64,000 bases of DNA from Jiella sonneratiae. GTDB lineage: Bacteria; Pseudomonadota; Alphaproteobacteria; Rhizobiales; Rhizobiaceae. The stretch lies in assembly GCF_017353515.1 (NCBI RefSeq), contig NZ_JAFMPY010000005.1:1-64000 (forward strand), in the 5' to 3' direction. Below, one piece after another: positions 20,141 to 27,696 of this stretch (the first letter of the stretch is position 1; each line of letters opens with the position of its first letter). The position numbers were made by a program, and so were the translations under genes. The notes beneath the pieces are model-generated. The model was not told where the DNA came from, ran no database searches, and saw only the letters and a program-made list of their open reading frames with translations.

Positions 20141-20851
20141 ATGAACGACACCCTCACCCTTCTCGGCTTCGGTGACACCGGCTGGGGCGACGATCTCGCC
20201 CGCGGCGTCCTCGTCACCGTCTCCCTGTCGCTGGCGACGCTGCCCATCGGCCTCGTCCTCGGCTTCGTCCTGTCGCTCGCCAAGCAGTCGGAGGACCGAC
20301 TGCTCAGGCTGTCGGCGGATATCTTCACGACGATCTTCCGTGGGCTGCCCGAGCTTCTGACGCTGTTCCTCGTCTATTTCGGCGTCAACGCCGGGCTGAA
20401 GTCCCTCGGCCAGGCGACGGGCCTGCCGGAGATCGCGCTGTCGAGCTTCGTCTCCGGCATGGTGGCGCTCGGCGTCGTCTTCTCGGCCTTCGCCTCGGAG
20501 GTGTTCCTCTCGGCCTTTCGCGCCATTCCGCACGGCCAGCGCGAGGGCGGCCTCGCCCTCGGTCTCGGGCGGCTTCGGGTGATGCTTCTCGTCATCCTGC
20601 CGCAGCTGATCAAGATCGCCCTGCCGGGCCTTGCCAATCTCTGGATGAACCTCTTGAAGGACACCGCCCTCGTCTCGGTCATCGGCCTTGCCGACATCCT
20701 GCGCCAGGCCGGGATCGCGGCGCGGGTCTCGCGCGAGCCGTTCCTGTTCTTCGGAACCGCGATCGTCCTCTATCTCGTCCTGACGATCGTCTCCTCCGTC
20801 GGCATCGGCGGCATCGATCGCTGGACCAAGCGCGGGGAGATGGCGAAATGA
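20141..20851 (+). CDS. Polar amino acid ABC transporter permease (HisQ-like)
   Basis: 236-residue inner membrane permease with five hydrophobic segments. It starts in the first helix region with DDLARGVLVTVSLSLATLPI, as HisQ proteins do. The EAA loop that docks the ATPase is visible as EGGLALGLGRLRVMLLVILP. It overlaps the next permease by 4 bp (ATGA at 20848). With its partner it forms the channel for the receptor at 18099. No ATPase gene is found beside it. Confidence 0.92.
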   Translation: MNDTLTLLGFGDTGWGDDLARGVLVTVSLSLATLPIGLVLGFVLSLAKQSEDRLLRLSADIFTTIFRGLPELLTLFLVYFGVNAGLKSLGQATGLPEIALSSFVSGMVALGVVFSAFASEVFLSAFRAIPHGQREGGLALGLGRLRVMLLVILPQLIKIALPGLANLWMNLLKDTALVSVIGLADILRQAGIAARVSREPFLFFGTAIVLYLVLTIVSSVGIGGIDRWTKRGEMAK

Positions 20852-21660
20852 GCGCAGAAACCTCCGCCTTGGCGGTGCCGGCGCCGCCGCGCCAGAAGCC
20901 GAAGCTTGCGGGCATCGTCGCGATCGGCATCTGGATCGCCGTCGCCGCCGCCTTCGTCGTCTATTTCGTGAACGCCTTCGACGTCACGCTGATCCAGCGC
21001 TTCGGCATGAAGTACCTGTCGGGGCTCTGGGTGACGATCTCGCTGGTCGCCGTCTCCTTCGTCTGCGGCGCCATCGTCTCGCTGCCCGTCGCCCTGGGGC
21101 GGATGGCCGCCAATCCGCTCGCCCGGGGCGCCGCCTTCGCCTTCGTCTACTTCTTCCGCGGCACGCCGCTGATCGCCCAGATCTTCCTGGTCTATTACGG
21201 CTTCGGCGAGTTTCACGGCTTCTTCGAGACGATCGGCCTGTGGTGGTTCTTCCGCGAGGCCTGGTATTGCGGCCTGTTCTCGCTTGCGCTCAACACCGCG
21301 GCCTATCAGGCGGAGATCCTGCGCGGAGCGATCGAGAGCGTCCCGAAGGGCCAGTGGGAGGGCGGGCGATCGCTCGGGCTGCCGCGCGAGGTGATCTTCT
21401 TCAAGATCGTGATGCCGCAGGCGATGATCGTGGCGCTGCGCCCCTATGCCAACGAAATCATCCTGATGATCAAGGCTTCCGCCATCGTCGCGATCATCAC
21501 CGTCTACGATCTCTTCGGCGAGACGCGGCAGGCCTATTCGCGGACCTACGACTTCCAGACCTATGTCTGGGCGGCGCTGCTCTACCTCGCCCTCGTCGAG
21601 GCGCTGCGCCACGCGACGAACTGGGCGGAGCGGCGGCTGACGGTGCATCTGCAACGGTAG
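20848..21660 (+). CDS. Polar amino acid ABC transporter permease (HisM-like)
   Basis: 270-residue permease, second half of the heterodimer. Blocks: KYLSGLWVTISLVAVSFVCG, YFFRGTPLIAQIFLVYYGFG, and the EAA loop EGGRSLGLPREVIFFKIVMP. The N-terminal 20 residues are a cytoplasmic Pro/Ala tail. Its TAG stop (21658-21660) is the first three bases of a copy of the compound palindromic element, so the repeat may have set the present C-terminus. Translationally coupled to the upstream permease. Confidence 0.92.
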   Translation: MSAETSALAVPAPPRQKPKLAGIVAIGIWIAVAAAFVVYFVNAFDVTLIQRFGMKYLSGLWVTISLVAVSFVCGAIVSLPVALGRMAANPLARGAAFAFVYFFRGTPLIAQIFLVYYGFGEFHGFFETIGLWWFFREAWYCGLFSLALNTAAYQAEILRGAIESVPKGQWEGGRSLGLPREVIFFKIVMPQAMIVALRPYANEIILMIKASAIVAIITVYDLFGETRQAYSRTYDFQTYVWAALLYLALVEALRHATNWAERRLTVHLQR

Positions 21661-21826
21661 TGGATTGAATTTGAGATTCGAGTCTCCGTCGGGTGAGGCG
21701 TCCTATCACATGTCAGATCCGAAAAAGCCAATGAGATCATTACTTTGAAACGTGGTCTTTCGATTCCGGCATGTGCTGCGCAGTCCCCACAAGACGGCGC
21801 CAAAATGTCGGAATCGGACCATCAGG
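21658..21826. repeat. Compound palindromic element, copy 2
   Basis: Reversed relative to copy 1. The first palindrome begins TAGTGGATTGAATTTGA and has GTCGGGTGAGGCGTC in its loop, as in copy 1. The spacer ATCATTACTTTGAAA matches the copy 1 spacer. The second palindrome runs from CGTGGTCTTTCGATTCC to ATGTCGGAATCGGACCATCA. About 80 percent identical to copy 1 by eye. It lies between the permease stop and the HigBA-like module. Confidence 0.85.
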
Positions 21827-21837
21827 CGTTTGTGCCC

Positions 21838-21853
21838 ATCTCAGATTTGAGAT
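21838..21853 (+). promoter_or_regulatory. Palindromic operator before the RelE-like toxin gene
   Basis: ATCTCA-GATT-TGAGAT is a perfect 6 bp inverted repeat ending 4 bp before the toxin ATG at 21858. It overlaps the position of the ribosome site, which otherwise lacks a strong GGAGG. Binding by the downstream XRE antitoxin would repress the operon. Confidence 0.55.
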
Positions 21854-21857
21854 ATGA

Positions 21858-22178
21858 ATGAGCTGGAAGGTCGAATTCACGCAGGATGCCGCGGCCGAAT
21901 TCGAGATGCTGCCGGAAGATCTCCGCGGTAAGTTCATTTTCATCGGTCGCCGCCTCGAACGCGAGTCTCCGATGCACGTCGGACTGCCGCATGTCAGACC
22001 GCTGGGAAACAAGCTCTGGGAAATGCGCCTTCAAGGTCGGGACGGGATTGCGCGGGCCGTCTATTTCCTCGCCTCCGGCCAGCGCGTCCTCGTCCTGCGG
22101 ATCTTCGTCAAGAAGAGCCAGAAGACCCCGCGCTCGGAGATCGATCTCGCGCTGAAACGAATGAAGGATGCGACATGA
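21858..22178 (+). CDS. RelE/ParE-superfamily toxin (HigB-like, Gp49 family)
   Basis: 106-residue ribosome-dependent RNase-type toxin. It starts MSWKVEFTQDAAAEFEML, and the core has HVGLPHVRPLGNKLWEMRLQ, the family's PHxxxLxxGLWELR-like block. It continues with IARAVYFLASGQRVLVLRIF and the KKSQKTPRSEIDLAL end typical of phage-derived Gp49/HigB proteins. The gene overlaps the antitoxin gene by 4 bp. Toxin-first order fits HigBA modules. ATG 21858 chosen for its MSWKV family start. Confidence 0.9.
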   Translation: MSWKVEFTQDAAAEFEMLPEDLRGKFIFIGRRLERESPMHVGLPHVRPLGNKLWEMRLQGRDGIARAVYFLASGQRVLVLRIFVKKSQKTPRSEIDLALKRMKDAT

Positions 22179-22498
22179 GCCCCCCCGACACCATCTCCCT
22201 CGACGAACTGGCGGCCAAGCACCTCGCCGACCCGGAGGTGAAGGCCGCCTATGACGCGATGGCCAACGAATTTGGCGTGGCAAAGGCATTGATCGCTGCC
22301 AGAAGCGCGGCGAAGTTGTCGCAGAAGGACGTCGCCGAGCGGATGCGGACCTCGCAGTCGGCGATCGCCCGGATGGAGAGCGGCCGGCAGTCCGTCTCCA
22401 CGGGCTCGATCCAGAAATACGCCACCGCCGTCGGCCGCCCGATCACCATCGAGATCAGGCCGCTGCCCTCGGTGGCGCAGGCGCGCGCTGCATCGTGA
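22175..22498 (+). CDS. XRE-family antitoxin (HigA-like)
   Basis: 107-residue antitoxin with a helix-turn-helix of XRE type in the middle: AKALIAARSAAKLSQKDVAE, then RMRTSQSAIARMESGRQSVS. The N-terminal helix DELAAKHLADPEVKAAYDAM is typical of antitoxins paired with Gp49-type toxins. Translationally coupled to the toxin (ATGA). It should bind the toxin and the palindrome at 21838-21853. Confidence 0.9.
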   Translation: MSPPDTISLDELAAKHLADPEVKAAYDAMANEFGVAKALIAARSAAKLSQKDVAERMRTSQSAIARMESGRQSVSTGSIQKYATAVGRPITIEIRPLPSVAQARAAS

Positions 22499-22591
22499 CG
22501 TCGCGGCCGGCAGCGGGTCGCCTCGATTGACCCGCTCTTCGAGCGGTCTAGTTCGTTGACCGAGTCGAACTCGACGGGGAGAGAAGACAGG

Positions 22592-23461
22592 ATGGCCAAG
22601 GTCGCATTCATCGGGCTCGGCGTCATGGGCTATCCCATGGCCGGGCATCTGAAGAACAAGGGCGGCCACGACGTCACCGTCTACAATCGCACCGCCGACA
22701 AGGCGAAGAAGTGGGCCGACGAACATGGCGGCAGCCACGCGCCGACGCCCCGCGCGGCGGCAGAAGGGTGCGACTTCGTCTTCATGTGCGTCGGCAACGA
22801 CGACGACGTGCGCTCCGTCGTCTACGGCGAGGACGGCATCTTCGCCGGCATGGGCGACGGCGCGACGCTGATCGACAACACCACCGCCTCCGCCGAGCTT
22901 GCCCGCGAACTCGCGGAAGCTGCCGAGGAAAAAGGCTTCAAGTTCGTCGACGCGCCGGTCTCGGGCGGCCAGGCTGGGGCCGAGAACGGCGCCCTCACGG
23001 TGATGTGCGGCGGGGCGGAGGCCGATTTCGAAGCGGCGAAGCCGGTGATCGAATGCTACGCCAAGATGGTCGGGCTGATGGGTCCGGCCGGCTCCGGCCA
23101 GCTCACCAAGATGATGAACCAGATCTGCATCGCCGGCCTCGTCCAGGGACTGTCGGAATCCATCGCCTTCGGCCAGAAGGCCGGCCTCGACATCGAAAAG
23201 GTCGTGTCGGTGATCTCCAAGGGCGCCGCCGGCTCGTGGCAGATGGAAAACCGCCACAAGACCATGGATCAGGGCCATTACGACCACGGCTTCGCGGTCG
23301 AGTGGATGCGCAAGGATCTCGGCATCTGCCTCGCGGAGGCCAAGCGCAACGGCGCCCGGCTGCCGGTCACCGCGCTGGTCGACCAGTTCTATGCCGAGGT
23401 CGAGGCGATGGGCGGCAGGCGCTGGGACACGTCGAGCCTCCTGGCGCTGCTCAATCGCTGA
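22592..23461 (+). CDS. NAD(P)-dependent beta-hydroxyacid dehydrogenase (3-hydroxyisobutyrate dehydrogenase family)
   Basis: 289-residue oxidoreductase. The Rossmann motif is at the start (VAFIGLGVMGYPMAGHLKNK), followed by VYNRTADKAKKW. The substrate loop is FVDAPVSGGQAGAENGALTV, and the catalytic Lys lies in GQLTKMMNQI. The family oxidises 3-hydroxyisobutyrate, tartronate semialdehyde, glyoxylate-related or similar substrates; which one cannot be told. Start ATG 22592. Convergent with an Lrp-family regulator gene; no operon partners. Confidence 0.9.
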   Translation: MAKVAFIGLGVMGYPMAGHLKNKGGHDVTVYNRTADKAKKWADEHGGSHAPTPRAAAEGCDFVFMCVGNDDDVRSVVYGEDGIFAGMGDGATLIDNTTASAELARELAEAAEEKGFKFVDAPVSGGQAGAENGALTVMCGGAEADFEAAKPVIECYAKMVGLMGPAGSGQLTKMMNQICIAGLVQGLSESIAFGQKAGLDIEKVVSVISKGAAGSWQMENRHKTMDQGHYDHGFAVEWMRKDLGICLAEAKRNGARLPVTALVDQFYAEVEAMGGRRWDTSSLLALLNR

Positions 23462-23497
23462 GATCGTCGGGCAGTTGACGAGGCCGCCTGCCGAGGC

Positions 23498-23983
23498 TCA
23501 CTCCCCCCGCGGCTCCTTGTCGAGCACCATGTAGTCGAGCGGCAGCTGGGTGGTGTATTTGATCTGCTCCATCGCGAAGGAGGAGGAGACGTCGCGGATC
23601 TCGATCTTCGCGATCATCTTCTTGTAGAAGGCGTCGTAGGCGGCGATGTCCGGCACCACGACGCGCAGCAGATAGTCGACGTCGCCGCTCATCCGGTAGA
23701 ATTCGATCACCTCGGGAAACTCGCCGATCACCTCGGAGAACCGCTTCAGCCATTCGGTCGAATGGGAATTGGTGCGGATCGCGACGAAGACGGTGACGCG
23801 GGCGTTGATCTTCTCCGGATCGAGCACCGCGACCCGCCGCCGGATCACCCCCTCCTCCTCGAGCCGCTGGATGCGGCGCCAGCAGGGCGTCGTCGAAAGC
23901 CCGACGCGCTTGGCGACGTCGGCGACGGCGAGCGTGGCGTCTTCCTGCAAGAGGCGCAGGATCTTCTTGTCGAGACGGTCCAT
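23498..23983 (-). CDS. Lrp/AsnC-family transcriptional regulator
   Basis: 161-residue regulator. The N-terminal helix-turn-helix reads MDRLDKKILRLLQEDATLAV followed by KRVGLSTTPCWRRIQRLEEE. The C-terminal RAM (ligand-binding, octamer-forming) domain has VTVFVAIRTNSHSTEWLKRF, FYRMSGDVDYLLRVVVPDIA and the SSFAMEQIKYTTQLPL end. Such proteins sense amino acids. The start ATG 23983 gives the usual length; an upstream extension lacks similarity. A target gene cannot be named from position because both neighbours are transcribed differently. Confidence 0.92.
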   Translation of the reverse strand: MDRLDKKILRLLQEDATLAVADVAKRVGLSTTPCWRRIQRLEEEGVIRRRVAVLDPEKINARVTVFVAIRTNSHSTEWLKRFSEVIGEFPEVIEFYRMSGDVDYLLRVVVPDIAAYDAFYKKMIAKIEIRDVSSSFAMEQIKYTTQLPLDYMVLDKEPRGE

Positions 23984-24099
23984 GATGCTCCCGCGGTGTC
24001 GATCGAGGGCCCGGAATACAGGAGATGGCGCCGGAGCGGTAGACCGGCCCGCCGTACGGGCCGGCCGCCGGCCGCCGGCCGACGCGGCGACCCCCCGCC

Positions 24100-24504
24100 T
24101 CACGTCGCCGGGCTCGCGGCCTCCCGGCCGTCATAGGCGCGCTGCGCCGCCTCGATATGCGCGTGGTTGGCGAAGGCCCAGTCGCCGATCGAACGGACCG
24201 GCACGCAGAGCGAATGGCCGAGCTCGGTCAGCGCATAGTCGACCCGCGGCGGGATCGACGGCGTCACCGTCCGCGTCACCAGCCCGTCGCGTTCGAGCCC
24301 GCGCAGGGTGAGCGTCAGCATGCGCTGCGAGATCGAGCCGATCGCCCGTTTCAGCTCGCTGAAGCGCTTCGGCCCGTCGGAAAGCAGCATCACCACCAGC
24401 ACCGACCATTTGTCGCCGATCCGGGACAGGACGCCGCTCACGGCCTGGCAGCTGCACGGAAACCGCTCGGTGGCCGCGGTTACAGCCTTGTTCTCGGGTG
24501 TCAA
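24100..24504 (-). CDS. HxlR-family redox-type regulator (YodB-like)
   Basis: 134-residue winged-helix repressor of the HxlR family: [40 protein letters not shown], then the wing and [15 protein letters not shown]. Two cysteines precede the domain (PCSCQA, Cys17 and Cys19). Cys19 lies 14 residues before the Trp of GDKW, the same spacing as the sensing Cys6 of Bacillus YodB. The gene is divergent from an azoreductase gene, the kind of enzyme YodB controls. Repression relieved by quinones or electrophiles is therefore a good inference. Confidence 0.9.
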   Translation of the reverse strand: MTPENKAVTAATERFPCSCQAVSGVLSRIGDKWSVLVVMLLSDGPKRFSELKRAIGSISQRMLTLTLRGLERDGLVTRTVTPSIPPRVDYALTELGHSLCVPVRSIGDWAFANHAHIEAAQRAYDGREAASPAT

Positions 24505-24551
24505 ATCTGTGCCTCCTTGCAGTGCAGCATCGCAGTCATTTAATGAGCCTC

Positions 24552-24568
24552 GGTATCAAATGAATACC
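24552..24568. promoter_or_regulatory. Operator-like inverted repeat between the HxlR gene and azoR
   Basis: GGTAT-CAAATGA-ATACC, perfect 5 bp arms with a 7 bp spacer, in the 85 bp divergent region. It lies 21 bp before azoR, where a bound repressor would block its transcription. Confidence 0.55.
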
Positions 24569-24589
24569 AAGTGCTCAGAGGTTACAACG

Positions 24590-25201
24590 ATGAAACTGCT
24601 CCACGTCGATTCCAGCATCCTCGGCGAAAATTCCGTCAGCCGCAGCCTCTCCGGGGCGACCGTCGAGCGGCTGCAGAGCGAGATTCCCGGCCTCGAGGTC
24701 ACCTATCGCGATCTCGTCGCCGCGCCGATCGCGCATCTGACCGCCCATCATCTCGCGGGCCCCGACCAGGATCCGCCGAGCGACCAGATGCTGCGCGACG
24801 ACCTGAAGGCCGGCGGCGCGGCGCTCGACGAATTCCTCGCCGCGGATATCGTGGTGATCGGCGTCGGTTTCTACAACTTCTCCATCCCGAGCCAGCTGAA
24901 GGCCTGGATCGACCGGATCGCGGCGCGCGGCAAGACCTTCCGCTACACCGCGGCGGGGCCCGAGGGGCTGGCCGGCGGCAAGCGCGTCATCCTCACCATC
25001 GCGCGCGGCGGCTTCTACGGGGCCGGGACGCCGATCGCCTCTTTCGAACATGCCGAGACCTATCTGCGCACGGTGTTCGGCTTCCTCGGGATCACCGACA
25101 TCGAGGTGATCGCGGCGGAGGGCATCAATGTCGGGCCGGAGCAGCGCGAGAAGGCGACAAACGACGCGCTCGCCGCGATCGAGAGCCTGAAGGCGGCCTG
25201 A
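24590..25201 (+). CDS. azoR: FMN-dependent NADH-azoreductase
   Basis: 203-residue flavodoxin-like quinone/azo reductase. Family blocks: MKLLHVDSSILGENSVSRSL, the FMN loop GVGFYNFSIPSQLKAWIDRI, and FRYTAAGPEGLAGGKRVILT with IARGGFYG. It reduces quinones and azo compounds by two-electron transfer with NADH and so protects from electrophiles. Start ATG 24590. Divergent from the HxlR regulator, with a palindrome between them. Confidence 0.93.
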   Translation: MKLLHVDSSILGENSVSRSLSGATVERLQSEIPGLEVTYRDLVAAPIAHLTAHHLAGPDQDPPSDQMLRDDLKAGGAALDEFLAADIVVIGVGFYNFSIPSQLKAWIDRIAARGKTFRYTAAGPEGLAGGKRVILTIARGGFYGAGTPIASFEHAETYLRTVFGFLGITDIEVIAAEGINVGPEQREKATNDALAAIESLKAA

Positions 25202-25457
25202 GGCGGGGCATGGCGGGGCGGGTCTGCGGCGTCAGGCCGGGTCCCGCATCCTCCGGAGCGCGATCGGACGAGCTTCGCCCGTCAGCGTCCCGCTCCATCT
25301 TCTGGTCTGGGCATGATGGGTTCGGAAGTCCGGTTCCCGCCTTTCGGGATCATGCCCGAACGGGTGTCGAGACCGGCCGGCGCGCCGCTCGCCGGCGTGC
25401 CGCCGGGCCGGGCGGACGATCCGCCGGGCCTTGCGAGGCGCGCCGGATCGGGAGCGT

Positions 25458-25784
25458 TCAGAGCCGCGGGCCGTAGAAGCACATGTTCTTCACATAGGCG
25501 CTCTTCACCCCGTTCGACTGGAACTGCCGGCGATATTGGTTCGCCTGCCGCTTGCTGACCGGGCCGATCGCCACGGCATAAAAGCCCTTGCCGGCATTGG
25601 GGCTGTTGGAATCGTCGAGATTGTAGACCGAGGCGTCGAGATCGCCGGCGTGGTTGTAGGCGGCGTTGCGGCTCTGGAACGCCCCGCCGATCGCATACCA
25701 GCCGCAGCCGGAGGCATGGGCGAGAGAGCCCGTCGTGGCGACGAGCGCGACGGCAGCGGCGATGGAGGCTATTCTTCCGGACAT
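25458..25784 (-). CDS. Small exported SPOR-like protein
   Basis: 108 residues with a signal peptide (SIAAAVALVATTGSLAHA-SG). The mature part CGWYAIGGAFQSRNAAYNHA, then YAVAIGPVSKRQANQYRRQF and QSNGVKSAYVKNMCFYGPRL, has the beta-alpha-beta pattern of SPOR domains and two cysteines that could form a disulfide. SPOR domains bind denuded peptidoglycan, but this match is by pattern only. Start ATG 25784 is chosen because the signal peptide begins there. Monocistronic. Confidence 0.75.
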   Translation of the reverse strand: MSGRIASIAAAVALVATTGSLAHASGCGWYAIGGAFQSRNAAYNHAGDLDASVYNLDDSNSPNAGKGFYAVAIGPVSKRQANQYRRQFQSNGVKSAYVKNMCFYGPRL

Positions 25785-25984
25785 GGGCGTTTCTTCCCTA
25801 GCGTTAGTTGACGCAGGTTCATAGCAGCGTGCCGGAACGGCTGCCATTCAAAAAGTCGAGGGCATTCAAAACGTCGGGGGATAGAGGCGCGGCGCGCAGG
25901 GCGGCGATCCGCCGCGGCGGCGGCGGGGATCGACTGTCGATCTGACCGTGAGGAAGGAGGGCGCGGTCGCGCCCCGCGCTTATA

Positions 25985-26422
25985 TCAGACGCGCCGCTCT
26001 GTGCCGATCCCGGTCGCCAGGATGTCGCGGATCTCTTCGAGCAGCTTCTCCTCCCGCGGCACCTCGGCGATCGGCGCCGGCTTTTCCTCTTCCCGGCGCT
26101 TCAGCCGGTTCATCAGCTTGACGACGAGAAACAGGATGAAGGCGACGATGAGGAAGTTGATCGTGAGGGTGACGAACTTGCCGTAGGCGAAGACCGGCCC
26201 CTGCTTGCGCGCCTCTTCCAGCCCTGCGGCGGAAATGTCGGCCGACAGGGGGATGAACTTGTTGGAAAAGTCGACGCCGCCGGTGATCACCGCGACGAGG
26301 GGCATGAAGAGATCGGAGACGATCGAGTTGACGAGGCCGGAAAAGGCCGCGCCGATGATGATGCCGATCGCGAGATCGACCATGTTGCCCTTGAGGGCGA
26401 ATTCGCGAAATTCCTTGAGCAT
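25985..26422 (-). CDS. mscL: Large-conductance mechanosensitive channel
   Basis: 145-residue inner membrane channel that opens on hypo-osmotic shock. [20 protein letters not shown] is the N-terminal amphipathic helix and start of TM1, with [20 protein letters not shown] as the pore helix. The second helix is [20 protein letters not shown], followed by a charged C-terminal bundle. The start is the family's own (MLKEF); a longer frame upstream is not part of the family. Monocistronic. Confidence 0.95.
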   Translation of the reverse strand: MLKEFREFALKGNMVDLAIGIIIGAAFSGLVNSIVSDLFMPLVAVITGGVDFSNKFIPLSADISAAGLEEARKQGPVFAYGKFVTLTINFLIVAFILFLVVKLMNRLKRREEEKPAPIAEVPREEKLLEEIRDILATGIGTERRV

Positions 26423-26610
26423 GGTTCGGGCCGCCGTCGAGAATTTGAGTGGCGCGACGTTAGATAGGCGGCACCGAAACTTTGTCCGCAGGTCTCGTCT
26501 CGCCGAAAGCATGCGGTGCTTCGCCGCAAGCTGCCTGCTCGCCGCTCGCCTGGCGGCCGATACCAAGGTTCAGGACGCGGCGGGGTTGAGCTTTCGCCAA
26601 GGCCTGTGAC

Positions 26611-26655
26611 AAGTTCCTCGGATGGGCCCGCTCCCGGGTCCCCAGGGAGGAACTT
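26611..26655 (+). promoter_or_regulatory. Hairpin that sequesters the ribosome site of the TAXI receptor gene
   Basis: AAGTTCCTC (26611-26619) pairs perfectly with GAGGAACTT (26647-26655), which contains the Shine-Dalgarno bases, and ends one base before the ATG at 26657. Inside, GGGCCCG can pair with CGGGTCCC with one bulged T, so the stem is long and stable. In RNA this would hide the ribosome site and call for a switch, coupling, a helicase or an sRNA to open it. Confidence 0.65.
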
Positions 26656-26656
26656 C

Positions 26657-27607
26657 ATGAAACATTTCGCGCGCCTTGCGGCGTCCGCCGTCGTCGCCGG
26701 CCTGGCCTTCGCGCCGGCCACGGCCTCGGCACAGCAGTTCATCAACGTGCTCACCGGCGGCACGTCGGGCGTCTACTATCCGCTCGGCGTCGCGCTCGCC
26801 AAGATCTACGGCGACAACATCGAGGGCGTGAAGACGCAGGTCCAGTCGACCAAGGCCTCGGTCGAGAACATCAAGCTGATCGCCCAGGGCCGCGGCGAGA
26901 TCGGCTTCGCGCTGGGCGACTCCGTCAAGGCGGCGGCCGAAGGCAACGAGGAAGCCGGCTTCCCCCAGAAGGTCGAGAAGCTGCGGGCGATCGCGGCGAT
27001 CTATCCCAACTACGTCCAGATCGTCGCTTCGAAGGATTCCGGCGTCACCGATCTTCAAAGCCTGAAGGGCAAGGCGCTCTCCGTCGGCGCCCCGGCCTCG
27101 GGCACCGAGCTGAACGCCCGGGCGATCTTCCAGGCGGCGGGCATGAGCTACGAGGATCTCGGCAAGACCGAATATCTGCCCTTCGCCGAATCCGTCGAGC
27201 TGATCAAGAACCGCCAGCTCGACGCGACGCTGCAGTCCGCCGGTCTCGGCGTCGCCTCGATCCGCGACCTCGCCGCCTCGCTGCCGATCACCGTCGTCTC
27301 GGTGCCGGCCGAGATCGCCGAGAAGCTCGGCGCGCCGTTCCAGGCGACCGAGATCCCGGCGGGCACCTATGACGGGCAGGACAAGGCGGTGCCGACCCTC
27401 GCCATCACCAACATCCTCGTCACCTCGTCGGACGTCTCCGACGAGCTCGCCTATCAGATGACCAAGCAGCTGTTCGAGCACCTGCCGGATCTCGTCGCCG
27501 CCCACAATGCGGCGAAGGCCATCGACCCGAAGACCGCGGCGAAGAACCTCCCCGTTCCGCTGCATCCGGGCGCCGAGCGCTACTACAAGGAAGCCGGCCT
27601 GCTCTGA
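26657..27607 (+). CDS. TAXI-family TRAP transporter solute receptor
   Basis: 316-residue periplasmic receptor of the TAXI (TRAP-associated extracytoplasmic immunogenic) family. Signal peptide to about residue 25 (ATASAQQ-FINV). Family blocks: VLTGGTSGVYYPLGVALAKI, VQSTKASVENIKLIAQGRGE, GFALGDSV, VGAPASGTELNARAIFQAAG and a C-terminal HPGAERYYKEAGL. It would deliver ligand to a fused DctQM permease; one such permease lies at 33939 but on a separate transcript. The start at ATG 26657 is behind GGGAGG, which is buried in a hairpin. Confidence 0.93.
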   Translation: MKHFARLAASAVVAGLAFAPATASAQQFINVLTGGTSGVYYPLGVALAKIYGDNIEGVKTQVQSTKASVENIKLIAQGRGEIGFALGDSVKAAAEGNEEAGFPQKVEKLRAIAAIYPNYVQIVASKDSGVTDLQSLKGKALSVGAPASGTELNARAIFQAAGMSYEDLGKTEYLPFAESVELIKNRQLDATLQSAGLGVASIRDLAASLPITVVSVPAEIAEKLGAPFQATEIPAGTYDGQDKAVPTLAITNILVTSSDVSDELAYQMTKQLFEHLPDLVAAHNAAKAIDPKTAAKNLPVPLHPGAERYYKEAGLL

Positions 27608-27652
27608 GCCGGCAGCGGCACGGGCGCGTCGGCGCCCTCCCGCAGATGAACA

Positions 27653-27681
27653 GGCGCGCCGGGCAAGTCGTCCGGCGCGCC
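27653..27681. terminator. Bidirectional hairpin between convergent genes
   Basis: GGCGCGCCGG, loop of 9, CCGGCGCGCC: a perfect 10 bp stem in the 89 bp gap between the TAXI receptor gene and the nucleoside hydrolase gene. It lacks a T-run but is well placed to stop transcription from both sides. Confidence 0.6.
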
Positions 27682-27696
27682 GTCGCCGGTTTCCGG

